Positions 1 through 10,439 of a DNA stretch of 64,000 nucleotides are shown here, one piece after another. The position numbers and the translations under genes were made by a program. Origin of the DNA: Haliscomenobacter sp. (lineage in GTDB: Bacteria; Bacteroidota; Bacteroidia; Chitinophagales; Saprospiraceae); the NCBI RefSeq assembly GCF_016718685.1, contig NZ_JADKCX010000004.1, forward strand, positions 22,501-86,500. Reading direction: 5' to 3'. The notes under the pieces are model-generated. The model ran no database searches and was not told the origin of the DNA. It worked only from the letters and a program-made list of their open reading frames with translations. The first letter of the stretch is position 1; every line of letters begins with the position of its first letter.

Positions 1-2775
1 GGTCGAGATGCGGAAATGTTCCGTTTGATTGATTTCACCTTGCCTCTTCTGGAAGGACGACCTGCGGGCATTGCGTATGTTTTTGGGGAAGCCGGAATTG
101 GCAAAAGCCGCTTAAGCTACGAACTGAAAGAAGCACTCTTGCGCGACCAAAAAGTACAGTGGTATTCCTGTCCTTTGGATCAAATCTTGCGCAAACCCTT
201 TAATCCTTTTATCTATTTTTTAAAAAACTACTTCGACCAATCGCTCGAAAAAAATACCGCCCGCAACCTACAGCGTTTTGAAGCACGTTTTCAACAACTG
301 CTGGATAAATTGCAAGGCAACGCAGATGCACAGGCGCTACGCGATGATTTAATCCGCACCAAATCCGTTTTGGCAGCGCAAGTGGGTATCGTTTATTTTG
401 ATTCACTTTGGGAACAACTGGATGCCCGCGGGCGCTATCAAAATACCATTCAATCCATCATTGATTTGTTTTTGGCCGAATCCTTGGTTCGACCAATCGC
501 CATTGAACTGGAAGATGCCCACTGGATTGATGAAAACTCGCAGGAATTGCTCATTGAGTTGGTGCGCTACTTGCGGCGCTACCCCATCTTTTTACTGATC
601 ACTTCCCGCTATGGAGAAGAAGGACAACGGCCTCAACTCTTGGATCCACTCTTACTGGAAACCCATCAGGTGCGGGGCCCACTGGAAATTGACCTCAATG
701 TGTTGCAACCTGAAGCCGTACGACAGTTTGCAGAAATCAAACTTCAAGGCCCGATTTCAGAAACGTTTTTTGTCCTTTTGCAACGGGCAGCCAATAGCAA
801 TCCATTTTACCTGGAGCAACTCCTGGAATATTTTTCGGAACAACAATTGCTCCAAAAAGACAATGGTCTTTGGAACCTCAAGGACGAAAACATCCAGTTG
901 TCGAGTTCGATCAACTCTATTCTTACCGCCCGCATCGACCGCTTGTCTTCATTGGTGAAAGAAACCGTAAAAGCTGCGGCAGTGATTGGACGGGAGTTTG
1001 AATTGCCCGTGTTGACCGAGGTCATGAAATACAATGAGGAGTTTTCGAGGAGCAATCAAGACGTGGGGCTGCTCACCGAACAAATTGGCGTAGCTGAAAA
1101 AGTGCAAATCTGGCGGGCCATGAATGAGTTGCGCTACATTTTCCGGCATTCCCTTTTGCGCGAAGCAGCCTACAGCATGCAGTTGCGCGCCCGCCTCCAA
1201 CAATTGCACAAGTTGATTGCCGAAGCCATCGAGCGCCTTTATGCCGACCATATCGACGAACGTTTTGTCGATTTGGCCTTTCATTACGAACAAGCCGGTG
1301 TATTTGATAAAACCTGTTCTTACTTGCGCAAAGCAGGTGATTACGCCCGACGCAACTTCCAAAACCAACAGGCCTTGGAGTTGTACGAAAAACTGCTCCA
1401 ACTGCTCGGCAGCGATCAGGACATTGCGAGTCAAATCAAGACCTTGCTCAAAAAAGGCAAGATTCAGGAATTGATTGGCAAATGGGACGCCTGTGAAGAC
1501 ACTTATAAGCACGCGTTGGAGTTGGCCAAACAACACCGGGATGTCATTTTACTCGGCCGGGCCAACAACAGTATGGGTCGGGTGGTCATGCTACGCGGTG
1601 ATTACACCGAGGCGATGCGTTATTACCAAAAATCGGTTTTGCTCTTCGAATCGGTAGAAGATAAATATGGTTTTGCGGAAGTATACGGTAACCTGGGCAA
1701 CCTTTATTTCCGGCAAGGTAAGTACGAAGATGCTAAAAAACACTTCCAAAGTGCCCTGGCCATTGGTCAGGAAATACGCGGCTATGTGGTTGATTCTCAA
1801 ATTGTAGCCAACCTGGGACTCACCTACATGAACCAGGGCAACTACGACGAAGGCATTCGCCAACAGCAAGAACAACTTGCTTATTGCCAGGCCCACAACG
1901 ACAAACCGGGTATGGCCACTATTCATACCTACATCGGCATTGTGTTGCAGGAAAAAGGGGATTATCAGGAGGCTTTGTTCCATTTCCAGGCGGGACTTGA
2001 TTTGGCCAATGAGCTAGGCAATAAACACCTAACCGCAGTAGGCATCGGCAACATTGGCCTCATTCATGAACGCCAGGGCAAATACGATGAAGCCATGGAA
2101 TTGTACGTAAAAGACCTGGAATTGACCGAAGAACTTGGCGACAAACAGGGTGAATCCATTGCCTTGGGTTTCATCGGGCAATTGCTCAATATCCAGGGCG
2201 ATTTCCACAGAGCCATTGAATACATGCAAAAAGCGCTGATGTTGTGCGAAGAACTGGGCTACCAAAAGGGCTTGGCCAAGGCCGTCAACACCCTTGGTGA
2301 TATATTTTACAACCTGCAACAATATCCTCGCTCTTTACATTTTTACAATCGGGCCATCGACATTACCCGGGCCATCGGCAACAAACTGGTGTTGGGTTTA
2401 AGTTTGGCAGAAAAAGGAACGGTTTTATTGGAAACAGGCAATCATGCCGAACTGGATCAGGTCACTGCCGAAGCCCAACAATTGGCCCTTGATCTGGATC
2501 ACCCTGATTTGTACTTCGAAGGCGCTTTACTCAATGCCAAACGACTCTACTTATATGGTCTGGCTCAGGAAGCGGAGCAAGTGCTAAAAATGTTACTGAA
2601 ACGCCAATTGAGTGCCGACCAGCAAGCTGCAACGTATTACGAACTTCACCGCATTGATCCTTCCAACCGCGAATGGACCCAACAAACCCTGGAGATTTAT
2701 ACTCAGCTGGTGCAACAAACACCGAAGTTCATTTACCAGTCGCGGAAAGAGGAATTGGAGCAGTTGTTGGCATAA
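1..2775 (+). CDS. ATPase-TPR regulatory protein (STAND/COG3899-like), 5' partial
   Basis: The reading frame is open to the left edge, so the N-terminus is missing; the first visible residues, GRDAEM, look like the GRexEl segment that precedes the P-loop in this family. Walker A is GEAGIGKS (about residues 29-36) and a Walker B-like stretch, IELEDAHWID, lies near residue 170. The middle and C-terminal parts (about residues 450-840) are tetratricopeptide repeats with repeated GNLG-LY-QGKY-EA patterns. Such proteins are cytoplasmic signalling NTPases whose missing N-terminus often carries a kinase, cyclase or DNA-binding domain; which one applies here cannot be seen. The downstream CHAT gene begins about 60 bases after the stop on the same strand, so co-transcription is likely. 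Confidence 0.8.
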   Translation, partial: GRDAEMFRLIDFTLPLLEGRPAGIAYVFGEAGIGKSRLSYELKEALLRDQKVQWYSCPLDQILRKPFNPFIYFLKNYFDQSLEKNTARNLQRFEARFQQLLDKLQGNADAQALRDDLIRTKSVLAAQVGIVYFDSLWEQLDARGRYQNTIQSIIDLFLAESLVRPIAIELEDAHWIDENSQELLIELVRYLRRYPIFLLITSRYGEEGQRPQLLDPLLLETHQVRGPLEIDLNVLQPEAVRQFAEIKLQGPISETFFVLLQRAANSNPFYLEQLLEYFSEQQLLQKDNGLWNLKDENIQLSSSINSILTARIDRLSSLVKETVKAAAVIGREFELPVLTEVMKYNEEFSRSNQDVGLLTEQIGVAEKVQIWRAMNELRYIFRHSLLREAAYSMQLRARLQQLHKLIAEAIERLYADHIDERFVDLAFHYEQAGVFDKTCSYLRKAGDYARRNFQNQQALELYEKLLQLLGSDQDIASQIKTLLKKGKIQELIGKWDACEDTYKHALELAKQHRDVILLGRANNSMGRVVMLRGDYTEAMRYYQKSVLLFESVEDKYGFAEVYGNLGNLYFRQGKYEDAKKHFQSALAIGQEIRGYVVDSQIVANLGLTYMNQGNYDEGIRQQQEQLAYCQAHNDKPGMATIHTYIGIVLQEKGDYQEALFHFQAGLDLANELGNKHLTAVGIGNIGLIHERQGKYDEAMELYVKDLELTEELGDKQGESIALGFIGQLLNIQGDFHRAIEYMQKALMLCEELGYQKGLAKAVNTLGDIFYNLQQYPRSLHFYNRAIDITRAIGNKLVLGLSLAEKGTVLLETGNHAELDQVTAEAQQLALDLDHPDLYFEGALLNAKRLYLYGLAQEAEQVLKMLLKRQLSADQQAATYYELHRIDPSNREWTQQTLEIYTQLVQQTPKFIYQSRKEELEQLLA

Positions 2776-2836
2776 AATTTTGATCAATAATCGATTTTTA
2801 TTTTTCCATTAAACCAATGGTCATAACCCTACAGCC

Positions 2837-5649
2837 TTGTTCTTCCGACGCCATCTCTTTTTATTGGCTTTAATTTCCCTCTCCTTCCACCCTCCCCCGG
2901 CAGGATACACTAGAACATTTCCCGCTCGCGCAACCAACTCTGGAGCCTACCCTACGAATCAGGTGGGAAAAACAAGTTCAAATCGACACCCCCGCTATCG
3001 CCCTGGCGATTCTGGACCAGACTGTTCGCAGCCTTTGGCGTGCACCCAAAAATGCAGCAGAAGCTGAAGAGCTGTTGTGGGTACACCTCAGTCGGGCTGA
3101 CAACCTCTTCCAACTGGGCAAAGTACTCGAATCGGTGCAAGCTTATGAAGAAGCCTTGCGCTGGCACCGCCGCTACACCTTTCCAGACATGGTGGAATAT
3201 TTGTACAAACCCCTGATTGCCCATTACACCCGTTTGGGCGAAAACGAAAAAGCCCGGGTACTGTACGAAAGAGCATTTAAAGAAGCCAGCCCGGAAAGTT
3301 TGGCGGGTTTGTACAACAATCTCGGGCTTACCTATTGGAATGAAGGGCGCAACCAGGAAGCGCTGGCTTATTTTGCCAAAGGACTACAACTTGATTCTCT
3401 GGAAGAAGAGCAAAAAGGCCTGCTTTGGCTGAGTGAAGCACGCAGCCAGTTTGAATTAGGACAAAATGACCTCGCGGCTCAATTGTTGAAAAAATCCTTA
3501 AAAACGCTCGAAGCCATTCCCGAAAAAGAGGCCGATGTGCTGGATTATTTGGCGGGTGCTTATGCGCTACAGGGAGTGATGCAGCGCGAGGCCGGGGCAT
3601 ATGCCGCCGCCGAAGCCGCTCTCGCACGAGCGCTACAACTTGTCCGTCATGTGTACGGTACCCCGACACCGGGAATACGGTAAAATCAACGTCGAATATG
3701 CTTACCTGTTTTTAAAAAAAGGCCATCCTGAACAAGCCATCCGCTATTTTGACGCGGCGTTACAGGCGGTTATTCCCGGGTTTAAGCCCAAAATCGCGAC
3801 TGATTTGCCCGGCACCAAACAACTCTACGAAGAAAATACCATTTACGAAGCCCTGGCTGGAAAAGCCGATGCCCTGGCGCAGTTGTACCAGCAAAATCAT
3901 CGGCTCAACTATTTGGCAAGCGCTTTTACCTGCCATCAATTGGCGCAACAAGTAGAACTTTCCCTGCGCAATACGCTACAATTTGAATCTTCCAAACTCA
4001 GTCTTTTGGCTTACAGCCGCAAGCGTATGGAGGCAGCCCTGGCCATTGCCTTTGAACTGTACCAAAAAAACCAAGACCCAAAAACCATCCGCGATGCCTG
4101 GGCCATGGTAGAACAAAACAAGGCCGCCGTTTTGCTTGAAGCGGTGCAAGAAAACCGCTTGAAACAAGCCATGGATCGAGGGGATACCTTGCTGCAAAAA
4201 GAAGTGCGCCTTAAAAAACAAATCGCCTGGTTTGATGGCGCTGCGTTCAATGCCAACGATGCCACCCTGGCACAAAACTTCCAACGCCAAGCCAATCAAA
4301 CCCGGGATGACCTGGCGGGGTTAAAAATTCAGTTGGCCAAAAAATATCCTGCTTATGCTCGTTATAAACAACAATTGGCTGAACTTGATTTAGAAAAAAT
4401 CCGACAACGCTTGCTGCAAAAAAAAGGATCGCTGGCACTGGAATACTTCGTGGGGGAGGAGCAAACTTACCTGTTTAGCATGACGGCAGCAGACCAATTA
4501 AAGTGGGTGAAAATTGGCTCTTCTGCAAGCTTGCGCACCCAAGTTGGTCAAATGCTGGACTGGATTCAGGATAAAACTGGCGGAAATCTGGAGGCGTACC
4601 AACAATTTGCGCAACAACTTTTCCGGCTGCTGCTTCCTGATGGCAGTATTCCTGTCCAGACGAGGTCAGTTGTTCTGATCCCGGATGCCTGGCTCAGTGC
4701 GCTGCCGTTTGAAACATTGGTGGAGGGAAAAAAAACTGCAACCCGATGGTCACAAGTGCCTTATTGGTGCAGGAAGGTCGATATTCAATATGGGTATTCA
4801 CTGGGCGTTTTGCTGTCGCAACAGGATTTGCCACCACCACCGCGTTCGTTCTTATTGGCCATCGCGCCAGAGTTTGCACAGGCCGAAAGGGGACTGGCGC
4901 CACTGCGCAACAGCAAATCCGAAATCCAACAAATCAAGGGCATTTCCAAAAAAGCATTTTTCAATGCCCAAGCCACCTGGCAAAATTTTGCTGAAAAAGC
5001 GCCCCAATACAGCATCCTCCATTTGGCGACCCATGCCTCGGCAGACAGTGTGCGCAATTCAGCTGGGGTAGAATTTTTTGAGCGCCGGGCTTTTTTGTCA
5101 GACATTTACGCCTTACCGCTGCACGCCGATTTGATTTGTTTGAGTGCCTGCCAAAGTGGATTGGGCGAATGGCGCGATGGTGAAGGGGTAATGAGCCTGG
5201 CTCGTGCCTTTGCTTACGCGGGTTCCAAGGGTTTGGTGGCCACCTTGTGGTCGGTCAATGAAGCCTCAAGTTCTGTTTTGTTCCAATCATTTTATACCCA
5301 TTTGCACCAAGGCATGAGCAAAGCTGCTGCCCTCAATCAGGCCAAACAGGATTACCTCAACAATCCCGCTATTCCTGTTTTTCAAAAAACACCTTATTAT
5401 TGGGCGGCTTTGACCTACATTGGGGAGGACAGTGTGGTACGGATGGAGGAGCATGCTGCGATGATTTGGATTTTGGGAGGCATTGGGCATGGGCTTGGCG
5501 CTATTTTTAAAGAAGCGCTAACCGTTTTTGGCTTTTTCGGATACGTGGCCCGCCTGCGGCTTTTTTTTACCCGTAGCCTGGAGTGCAAGCAGAATGCGAT
5601 TTTTTGCAAGATTTTCTTCGGAAATTTGCGTCATGTGGGAGAAACGTAA
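2837..5649 (+). CDS. TPR-CHAT domain protein (caspase-like protease family), two frameshifts
   Basis: Three reading frames make one protein. An N-terminal signal-like segment (FFRRHLFLLALISLSF) is in one frame, TPR-like helices (about 2890-3660) in the second, and more TPRs plus a C-terminal CHAT domain (about 4650-5440) in the third. Each junction needs removal of one base, at the C5 run 2894-2898 and the C4 run near 3661-3664, giving a smooth VYG-PRHREYGK join. The CHAT domain has the expected dyad, His in HLATHA and Cys in LSACQSGLG, so peptidase activity is plausible. The start is uncertain: TTG 2837 is the only start in the signal-peptide frame. It probably works with the ATPase-TPR gene just upstream. 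The residues after the usual YWAA-IGE end form an unusual tail of about 70 residues. Confidence 0.75.
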
Positions 5650-5675
5650 TGATAAGTAAGCGGCGCCCCAAACTT

Positions 5676-6443
5676 TCACCCTTTTTCCAAAAATTCCATC
5701 ACGATCCCTTTCAAAACTTCCGGCTGATCGGCGTGAACCCAATGGCCTGCATCGGGTATGCTGCGCAAAGCACTGTGCGGAAACAATTCCTGAATCCGCA
5801 GGATGTCTTCGTCCTTCACGTACCCCGAATTTTCACCCCGAATAAACAAGGTTGGGCCTTCAAATGGGCCATCCTGCGTAGGCGGCTCCAAAATATTGGC
5901 ATAATCGCGGTGAATCACGGGCAAGTTCATTTTCCATTCAAAACCTCCTTCTTTCATGCGGGAAAGGTTTTTGAGCAAAAATTGCCGCACGCCCCATTCA
6001 TCGATGTATTGCTCCAGAATGGCTTCGGCAGCCTGGCGGCTTTCAATGGTCTTCAAGTCAACGGCAAAAAGGGCTGCAAAAATATCATCATGGCCGGGGC
6101 GATAAGGCCGGGGCGCAATATCCACCACAATGAGTTTGTCCACCATGTCTGGATAAGTAAGCGCGAATTCCATCGCCACTTTGCCGCCCATGGAATGCCC
6201 CAGGATGTGGGCTTTGTGGATCCAGTTTTGCTCCATAAAATCGTGCAAATCTTCTGCCATGGCCGGGTAGCTGAGTCCATCCACCTGCGGGGAGCGCCCG
6301 TGGTTGCGCAAATCGACGAGGTATACCAGGTAATGCTCGGCCCAGGATTTGGCCAGGGTTTGCCAGTTGTCGAGGGTGCCAAATAGTCCGTGTAAGATGA
6401 TGAGGGGCTCGCCTTGGCCGAGTGATTTATAGTTCAATTCCAT
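5676..6443 (-). CDS. alpha/beta-fold hydrolase (YbfF-like esterase)
   Basis: This 255-residue protein has the complete alpha/beta-hydrolase signature: the oxyanion loop HGLFGTLDNW near residue 20, the nucleophile elbow GHSMGG near residue 98, and a C-terminal catalytic histidine in GHWVHADQP. It resembles the small esterases of the YbfF group, which cleave acyl esters or thioesters; the natural substrate is unknown. There is no signal peptide, so it is cytoplasmic. It converges on the CHAT gene and is preceded on the minus strand by a TACTTTTG promoter element. Family is certain, substrate is not. Confidence 0.85.
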   Translation of the reverse strand: MELNYKSLGQGEPLIILHGLFGTLDNWQTLAKSWAEHYLVYLVDLRNHGRSPQVDGLSYPAMAEDLHDFMEQNWIHKAHILGHSMGGKVAMEFALTYPDMVDKLIVVDIAPRPYRPGHDDIFAALFAVDLKTIESRQAAEAILEQYIDEWGVRQFLLKNLSRMKEGGFEWKMNLPVIHRDYANILEPPTQDGPFEGPTLFIRGENSGYVKDEDILRIQELFPHSALRSIPDAGHWVHADQPEVLKGIVMEFLEKG

Positions 6444-6463
6444 GCTGAATACTTAAGGTTGGG

Positions 6464-6471
6464 CAAAAGTA
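6464..6471 (-). promoter_or_regulatory. Bacteroidota-type -7 promoter element
   Basis: On the minus strand this reads TACTTTTG, an exact match to the TAnnTTTG element used by the Bacteroidota primary sigma factor. It lies 20 bases upstream of the hydrolase start at 6443. A clear -33 TTG at the usual spacing is not obvious, so confidence is limited. Confidence 0.4.
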
Positions 6472-6479
6472 CCACAACT

Positions 6480-7406
6480 CTACTTCAAACTGATCCGCAG
6501 CACCCCAATAATCACCAAAATTGTGCCCAACAACTGCCAGATGCCAAAAGATTCGCCCAGCAGAAAGTAGCCCAGAATGATGGTAACCACTGGACCAATA
6601 CTACCAATGATAGCCACATTTCCCGAGCCGATGATGCGAATCGCCTCACTCATCATGAACGTAGGCAAGACTGTTGAAAAAATAGCCATGATGATGGACA
6701 AGACATAAACTGGCCGTGGATAATGCCACAAATCCCATTGGTAAATGATTCCATGCTGCGCGATCACACCAATACTGGCCGCAATCATGGCCAGGCAAGT
6801 ATAGCGCAAAGAGCCAACTTTGGCAATGTACTGCCCGCTACCCACCAAATAAATGGCATAGGTAAATCCGCTAAAAAAAATCAGGGTCGCGCCAAAGGGC
6901 ACATTACTGCCTACCCCCAACTGCGTACGATCGAGCAAAGCCAAGGCAACTCCGCCGTAGGTCAGCGCCAGCGCAATCCACTGAACGCGGGTCACTGTTT
7001 TTTTGAAAAAAAGGACATTCATGCCCAGTACCATAGTCGGGTACAAAAACAAAATCAGGCGCTCAAGTCCGGCGGTGATGTAGGCCAAACCGATGAAGTC
7101 GAGCATGCTGGCCAGGTAATAGCCCGATAAACCCAGGATAAAAATGTAAAACCAGTCGCGACGGCTGAGGATGATGTGGCGGTTCTCTTTTACCGCCCGG
7201 TTTTTTGCCCAAATGGCAATGGCCAGAAAAAACGGCAATGAAAACACCATGCGCAAGGTGAGCAGGGAAATGCTGTCGATCTCATAGCGATAAGCCAATT
7301 TGACCAAAACGGCTTTGGCCGAAAAACAAAGCGCAGCAATCAACACCAATACCGAAGCGATGATGCGGCGACGTTGGGAGAAGATGGGTTCCGTTGCGGG
7401 GGACAT
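6480..7406 (-). CDS. EamA/DMT-superfamily inner-membrane transporter
   Basis: A 308-residue hydrophobic protein with about ten membrane-spanning segments arranged as two EamA repeats, the usual length and layout of drug/metabolite exporters. The second repeat ends in a typical segment (GPVVTIILGYFLLGES then a last helix). Such permeases export amino acids, nucleosides or other small metabolites, but the substrate cannot be read from the sequence. The stop lies just upstream of the hydrolase promoter; the two genes could be co-transcribed. Confidence 0.85.
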   Translation of the reverse strand: MSPATEPIFSQRRRIIASVLVLIAALCFSAKAVLVKLAYRYEIDSISLLTLRMVFSLPFFLAIAIWAKNRAVKENRHIILSRRDWFYIFILGLSGYYLASMLDFIGLAYITAGLERLILFLYPTMVLGMNVLFFKKTVTRVQWIALALTYGGVALALLDRTQLGVGSNVPFGATLIFFSGFTYAIYLVGSGQYIAKVGSLRYTCLAMIAASIGVIAQHGIIYQWDLWHYPRPVYVLSIIMAIFSTVLPTFMMSEAIRIIGSGNVAIIGSIGPVVTIILGYFLLGESFGIWQLLGTILVIIGVLRISLK

Positions 7407-7577
7407 AAATTAATGGTTTTAGGGTTTTAAGTTTTAGGCTAGCAAAAAACACATTTTTTATAGCAGGAGTTGCGCGAAAAAAAGTGGTTTTTCCAGCTTT
7501 GAAATCAATGCACATTCTGTGTTTGAACCCTGTCTTTGGGCAAATAATTCCCTAAGTCCGCAATTTTGGTTTCGGAG

Positions 7578-9203
7578 TTACTCCTTAATTATCCGATAGG
7601 TCGACCAGCGATTTTTTCTTTTGATTTGTAACAAGTACATGCCCGGAGCCCGTGTGGATAGATCAATGGATTGAGGACTTCCGTTTAATCGCAGCAGTTG
7701 CCGTCCGAAAGCATCGATCAAATCCACCGTATAAGGTTCTTTTTCCGTCGTGTAGATGGTTACTTGGCCGCTGGTAGGCGTCGGAAATACCTTGAAGGCA
7801 GGATCGTCTACCAAAACATGCGGAATCCCGGTAGCCAAGGTAGAGAAGTCTGCCGTAAAAAAATCATAAGAACTGGCTGCAGGCAAAGCCAAAGACTCCA
7901 AAACACCCTGACCTCGGTACACGCCTGCCAACTGTACTTGTGTGCCAGGACTAAAGGCAAGCCCCCCCGCGTACAGCCCTCCATCTGCGTCCAGAATACT
8001 TACCGAAATTGGTCGCCCCAGCGTGTCAATCGTGCCCAAATAAGAGCTAAATCCATCACTCGGATTGATGTTGCTACCCGCCCAGCTGAAATTCCCCAAG
8101 GTGTAACCGCTGAGGTAAATTTTATTTTCTGCCAACAACAGCCTGGAGCACTCCTGGATTTGATCGCCGGAATACACCCTTGCCCAGAGCGGGGGGCCAT
8201 TGAAGGCACAACTGGCCAAAAATAAATCGGCGTTGCCGTCTTTGCTTTGGACGCTGAGCCCGTTGTCGAAACGCAACACCCCGACAATATTCCCACAAAA
8301 ATAAATGCGTCCTTTATCGTCGGTAGTAATGTCCACCGGCGTGACATCGAATACTCCGCCTCCCTTTTGGGTCCACAGCAATTGCCCATCAGGGCCCCAG
8401 GCGGCTAGAAACAAATCCTGATCAGTGGTATTGGCCGTAAAAAGCGTTTCCCCAAAACGAACACTTTGATCAAAATAACCCAGCCCCACAATGGCCCGAC
8501 CGGGCAACTCTGCAATGCCCACTGCACGGGTGTTGCCCGAAGCGCCGTGGTGGCGAGTCCATTGCAATTTGCCATTTTCTTCCAGGCGCAGCAGAAACAT
8601 ATCGGTTTGCCCGGCAGCAATCAATTTTTCACCCTCTACAAAAAGTGTGTCGCCAAAATAGCCACTCAGCCAGATGTTGCCATTTTCATTCAACACCAGA
8701 TCACTAACACTTTTTAGCCCCGAACCATCGATGATTTTTGCCCAATCCAGTTCCCCATTGGCCTTGTGGGCGGTGACAAAAATGGCCTTGCCCGCATCGC
8801 GTGCTTGCAGGGTGGTATCGGGCAATACCAGTTCCCGCCAAAACACCCCAGTGCACAACACACCTCCATTGTTGCGGGGCCGTACGGCGATGATTTCTTC
8901 GTCGAGTGGCCCACCGCCGTGTACGAGGTAAGTATAAGCGCTTGCTCCTTTTTTGCGTTGCATCACCACAAAGTCGCTGCCGCCCCGGCTGCTCAGGGTT
9001 CGTCCCGGTAGTTCCAGTTGGCGTTGAAAGGTAAACCCAAGCACACAATCACCCGCAGCGTTGCAGTGGAGATCACCCGGGTTTTCGTTGCCGGAGCCGC
9101 CAAATGTCTGGAGATTTTGCCATTTTTGGGCAAAAATTACCCCAGGTAGCAGCAGCGGCAAGAAGACCACCACCAGTTTAAGAACATAATTATAAGCAAC
9201 CAT
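7578..9203 (-). CDS. secreted protein with T9SS type A C-terminal sorting domain
   Basis: A 541-residue protein with an N-terminal signal peptide (hydrophobic run VLKLVVVFLPLLLPGVIFA) followed by beta-propeller-like repeats of the SBBP kind (recurring GGSGNE, GDTLF, G-YFGDTLF and W---GG elements). The last 75 or so residues form a Por-secretion sorting domain: VFPTPTSGQVTIYTTE, then DLIDAFGRQLL, then MYLLQIKRKNRWSTYRIIKE. It is therefore exported by the Sec system and then the type IX system, and either attached to the surface or released. Its biochemical role is unknown. It is transcribed alone, divergent from the TPR lipoprotein gene. Confidence 0.85.
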   Translation of the reverse strand: MVAYNYVLKLVVVFLPLLLPGVIFAQKWQNLQTFGGSGNENPGDLHCNAAGDCVLGFTFQRQLELPGRTLSSRGGSDFVVMQRKKGASAYTYLVHGGGPLDEEIIAVRPRNNGGVLCTGVFWRELVLPDTTLQARDAGKAIFVTAHKANGELDWAKIIDGSGLKSVSDLVLNENGNIWLSGYFGDTLFVEGEKLIAAGQTDMFLLRLEENGKLQWTRHHGASGNTRAVGIAELPGRAIVGLGYFDQSVRFGETLFTANTTDQDLFLAAWGPDGQLLWTQKGGGVFDVTPVDITTDDKGRIYFCGNIVGVLRFDNGLSVQSKDGNADLFLASCAFNGPPLWARVYSGDQIQECSRLLLAENKIYLSGYTLGNFSWAGSNINPSDGFSSYLGTIDTLGRPISVSILDADGGLYAGGLAFSPGTQVQLAGVYRGQGVLESLALPAASSYDFFTADFSTLATGIPHVLVDDPAFKVFPTPTSGQVTIYTTEKEPYTVDLIDAFGRQLLRLNGSPQSIDLSTRAPGMYLLQIKRKNRWSTYRIIKE

Positions 9204-9237
9204 ACGAATCAGGCCTTGTTGTCGTTAATATGCAAAA

Positions 9238-9297
9238 TTGTGTAGCGGCGAATTTATTCGCCGAAAAATTGGCTGGCGAATAAATTCGCCGTTACAA
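9238..9297. repeat. paired REP-like palindromes
   Basis: Two inverted copies of about 23 bases face each other across a short spacer: GGCGAATTTATTCGCC on the left and GGCGAATAAATTCGCC on the right, both flanked by a TTGT/TAACAA-like extension. Each copy is itself a hairpin and the pair forms a larger one. The unit sits in the intergenic region between divergent genes. The core CGAATTTATTCG also occurs in a terminal hairpin of the IS200-like element near 35.1 kb. Confidence 0.7.
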
Positions 9298-9325
9298 TTC
9301 AAAACTTTTCAACCACTTTTGCACC

Positions 9326-10335
9326 ATGCACAATCTTGTACAATATCGCCATTTTGCCCTAATCTTTCTGCTTTTCACTGCTTTTGTCGGCTGTAAGAAA
9401 AAAGAGACTGGTGCCGATCCATCCACGCCATCGGGCAACGCTGCGCTGGACAAACTCAATGCCCAAATCGAAAAAAGTCCCCGTAACGCCGAGTTGTACT
9501 ACGCCCGTGCCGAGGAGTTTTTTAACCTGGAGGGGTTCGACGAAGCCATTGCCGACCTCAATAAAGCCATCAGCATCGACTCGACCAAAGCCGACTACTA
9601 TCACCTCCTGGCCGATGCCTATCTCGATTATTTCAAAAGTTTCAAGGCCCTAAAAACCATGGAAACTGCGGCGTCAAGATTCCCGCAACGCATTCCGACC
9701 CTGCTCAAACTCGCCGAATTCCAGATGATTTTAAAGCTGCACGAAGAATCGATGCGCAGCATCGACCGCGTCCTCAAAATTGATCCGCAAAACGCCGAGG
9801 CCTTTTTTATGTTTGGGATGAACTTCAAACAAACTGGTGATACCGCCCGCGCCATCAACAGTTTCCAAACCGCCGTAGAAAACGATCCCGATCTGGTAGA
9901 TGCCTGGATCAACCTGGGGCAATTGCACGCCGCATTGGGCAATTCCATCGCGGAGCGTTATTTCCAAACCGCCACCCGCATCGATCCCAAAAACATCGAA
10001 GCGCTGCACGCGCAAGGGTATTATTTGCAAAGCATCGGCGACCTAAAAGCTTCGCTGGCGGTTTTTCGAAAAATCAACCGCATCGATCCAGAATACGCCG
10101 AAGGGTATTTTAATGCCGGGCTGCTGCTAATGGACATGGATTCAATTCCCTCGGCTTACGAAAAATTCGACGCGGCGATTAAGGCTTCGCCGGTGCACAT
10201 TCAGGCATTTTTTTACCGGGGGTAGCAGCAGAGATCCTGGGAAAGAAAGCGCAGGCGAAGGCGGATTATGAGCAGGCGTTGAAATTGTCGCCAGATTATG
10301 GGAAGGCGAGAGAGGGGCTGGAAAGGGTGCAGTAA
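9326..10335 (+). CDS. TPR-repeat lipoprotein, frameshift near 3' end
   Basis: The N-terminus is a lipoprotein signal (hydrophobic run ending TAFVGC, lipid-modified Cys23). The rest is about seven tetratricopeptide repeats (AELYYARAEEFFNLEGFDEA and similar), a periplasmic or membrane-anchored protein-interaction scaffold. The frame stops at 10225 after AFFYRG, but restoring one G in the G5 run 10218-10222 continues the last repeat (VAAEILGKKAQAKADYEQAL and onward) to a natural stop at 10335. The gene is probably intact in the organism. Partner proteins are unknown. Confidence 0.8.
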
Positions 10336-10439
10336 AATAAACAAAAGACCGCATATCTAAAAAAAGCCTACCGCTCCGTACCTTTACACTTCCTTTTATC
10401 GTTCGTTCTTCTAATGCAAAATTCAAGCCTGTGCATCGT

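Noticed and set aside
5583..6386. 267-residue plus-strand frame opposite the alpha/beta hydrolase
   Set aside because: The minus-strand hydrolase has its full catalytic triad, so the plus-strand frame is a shadow.
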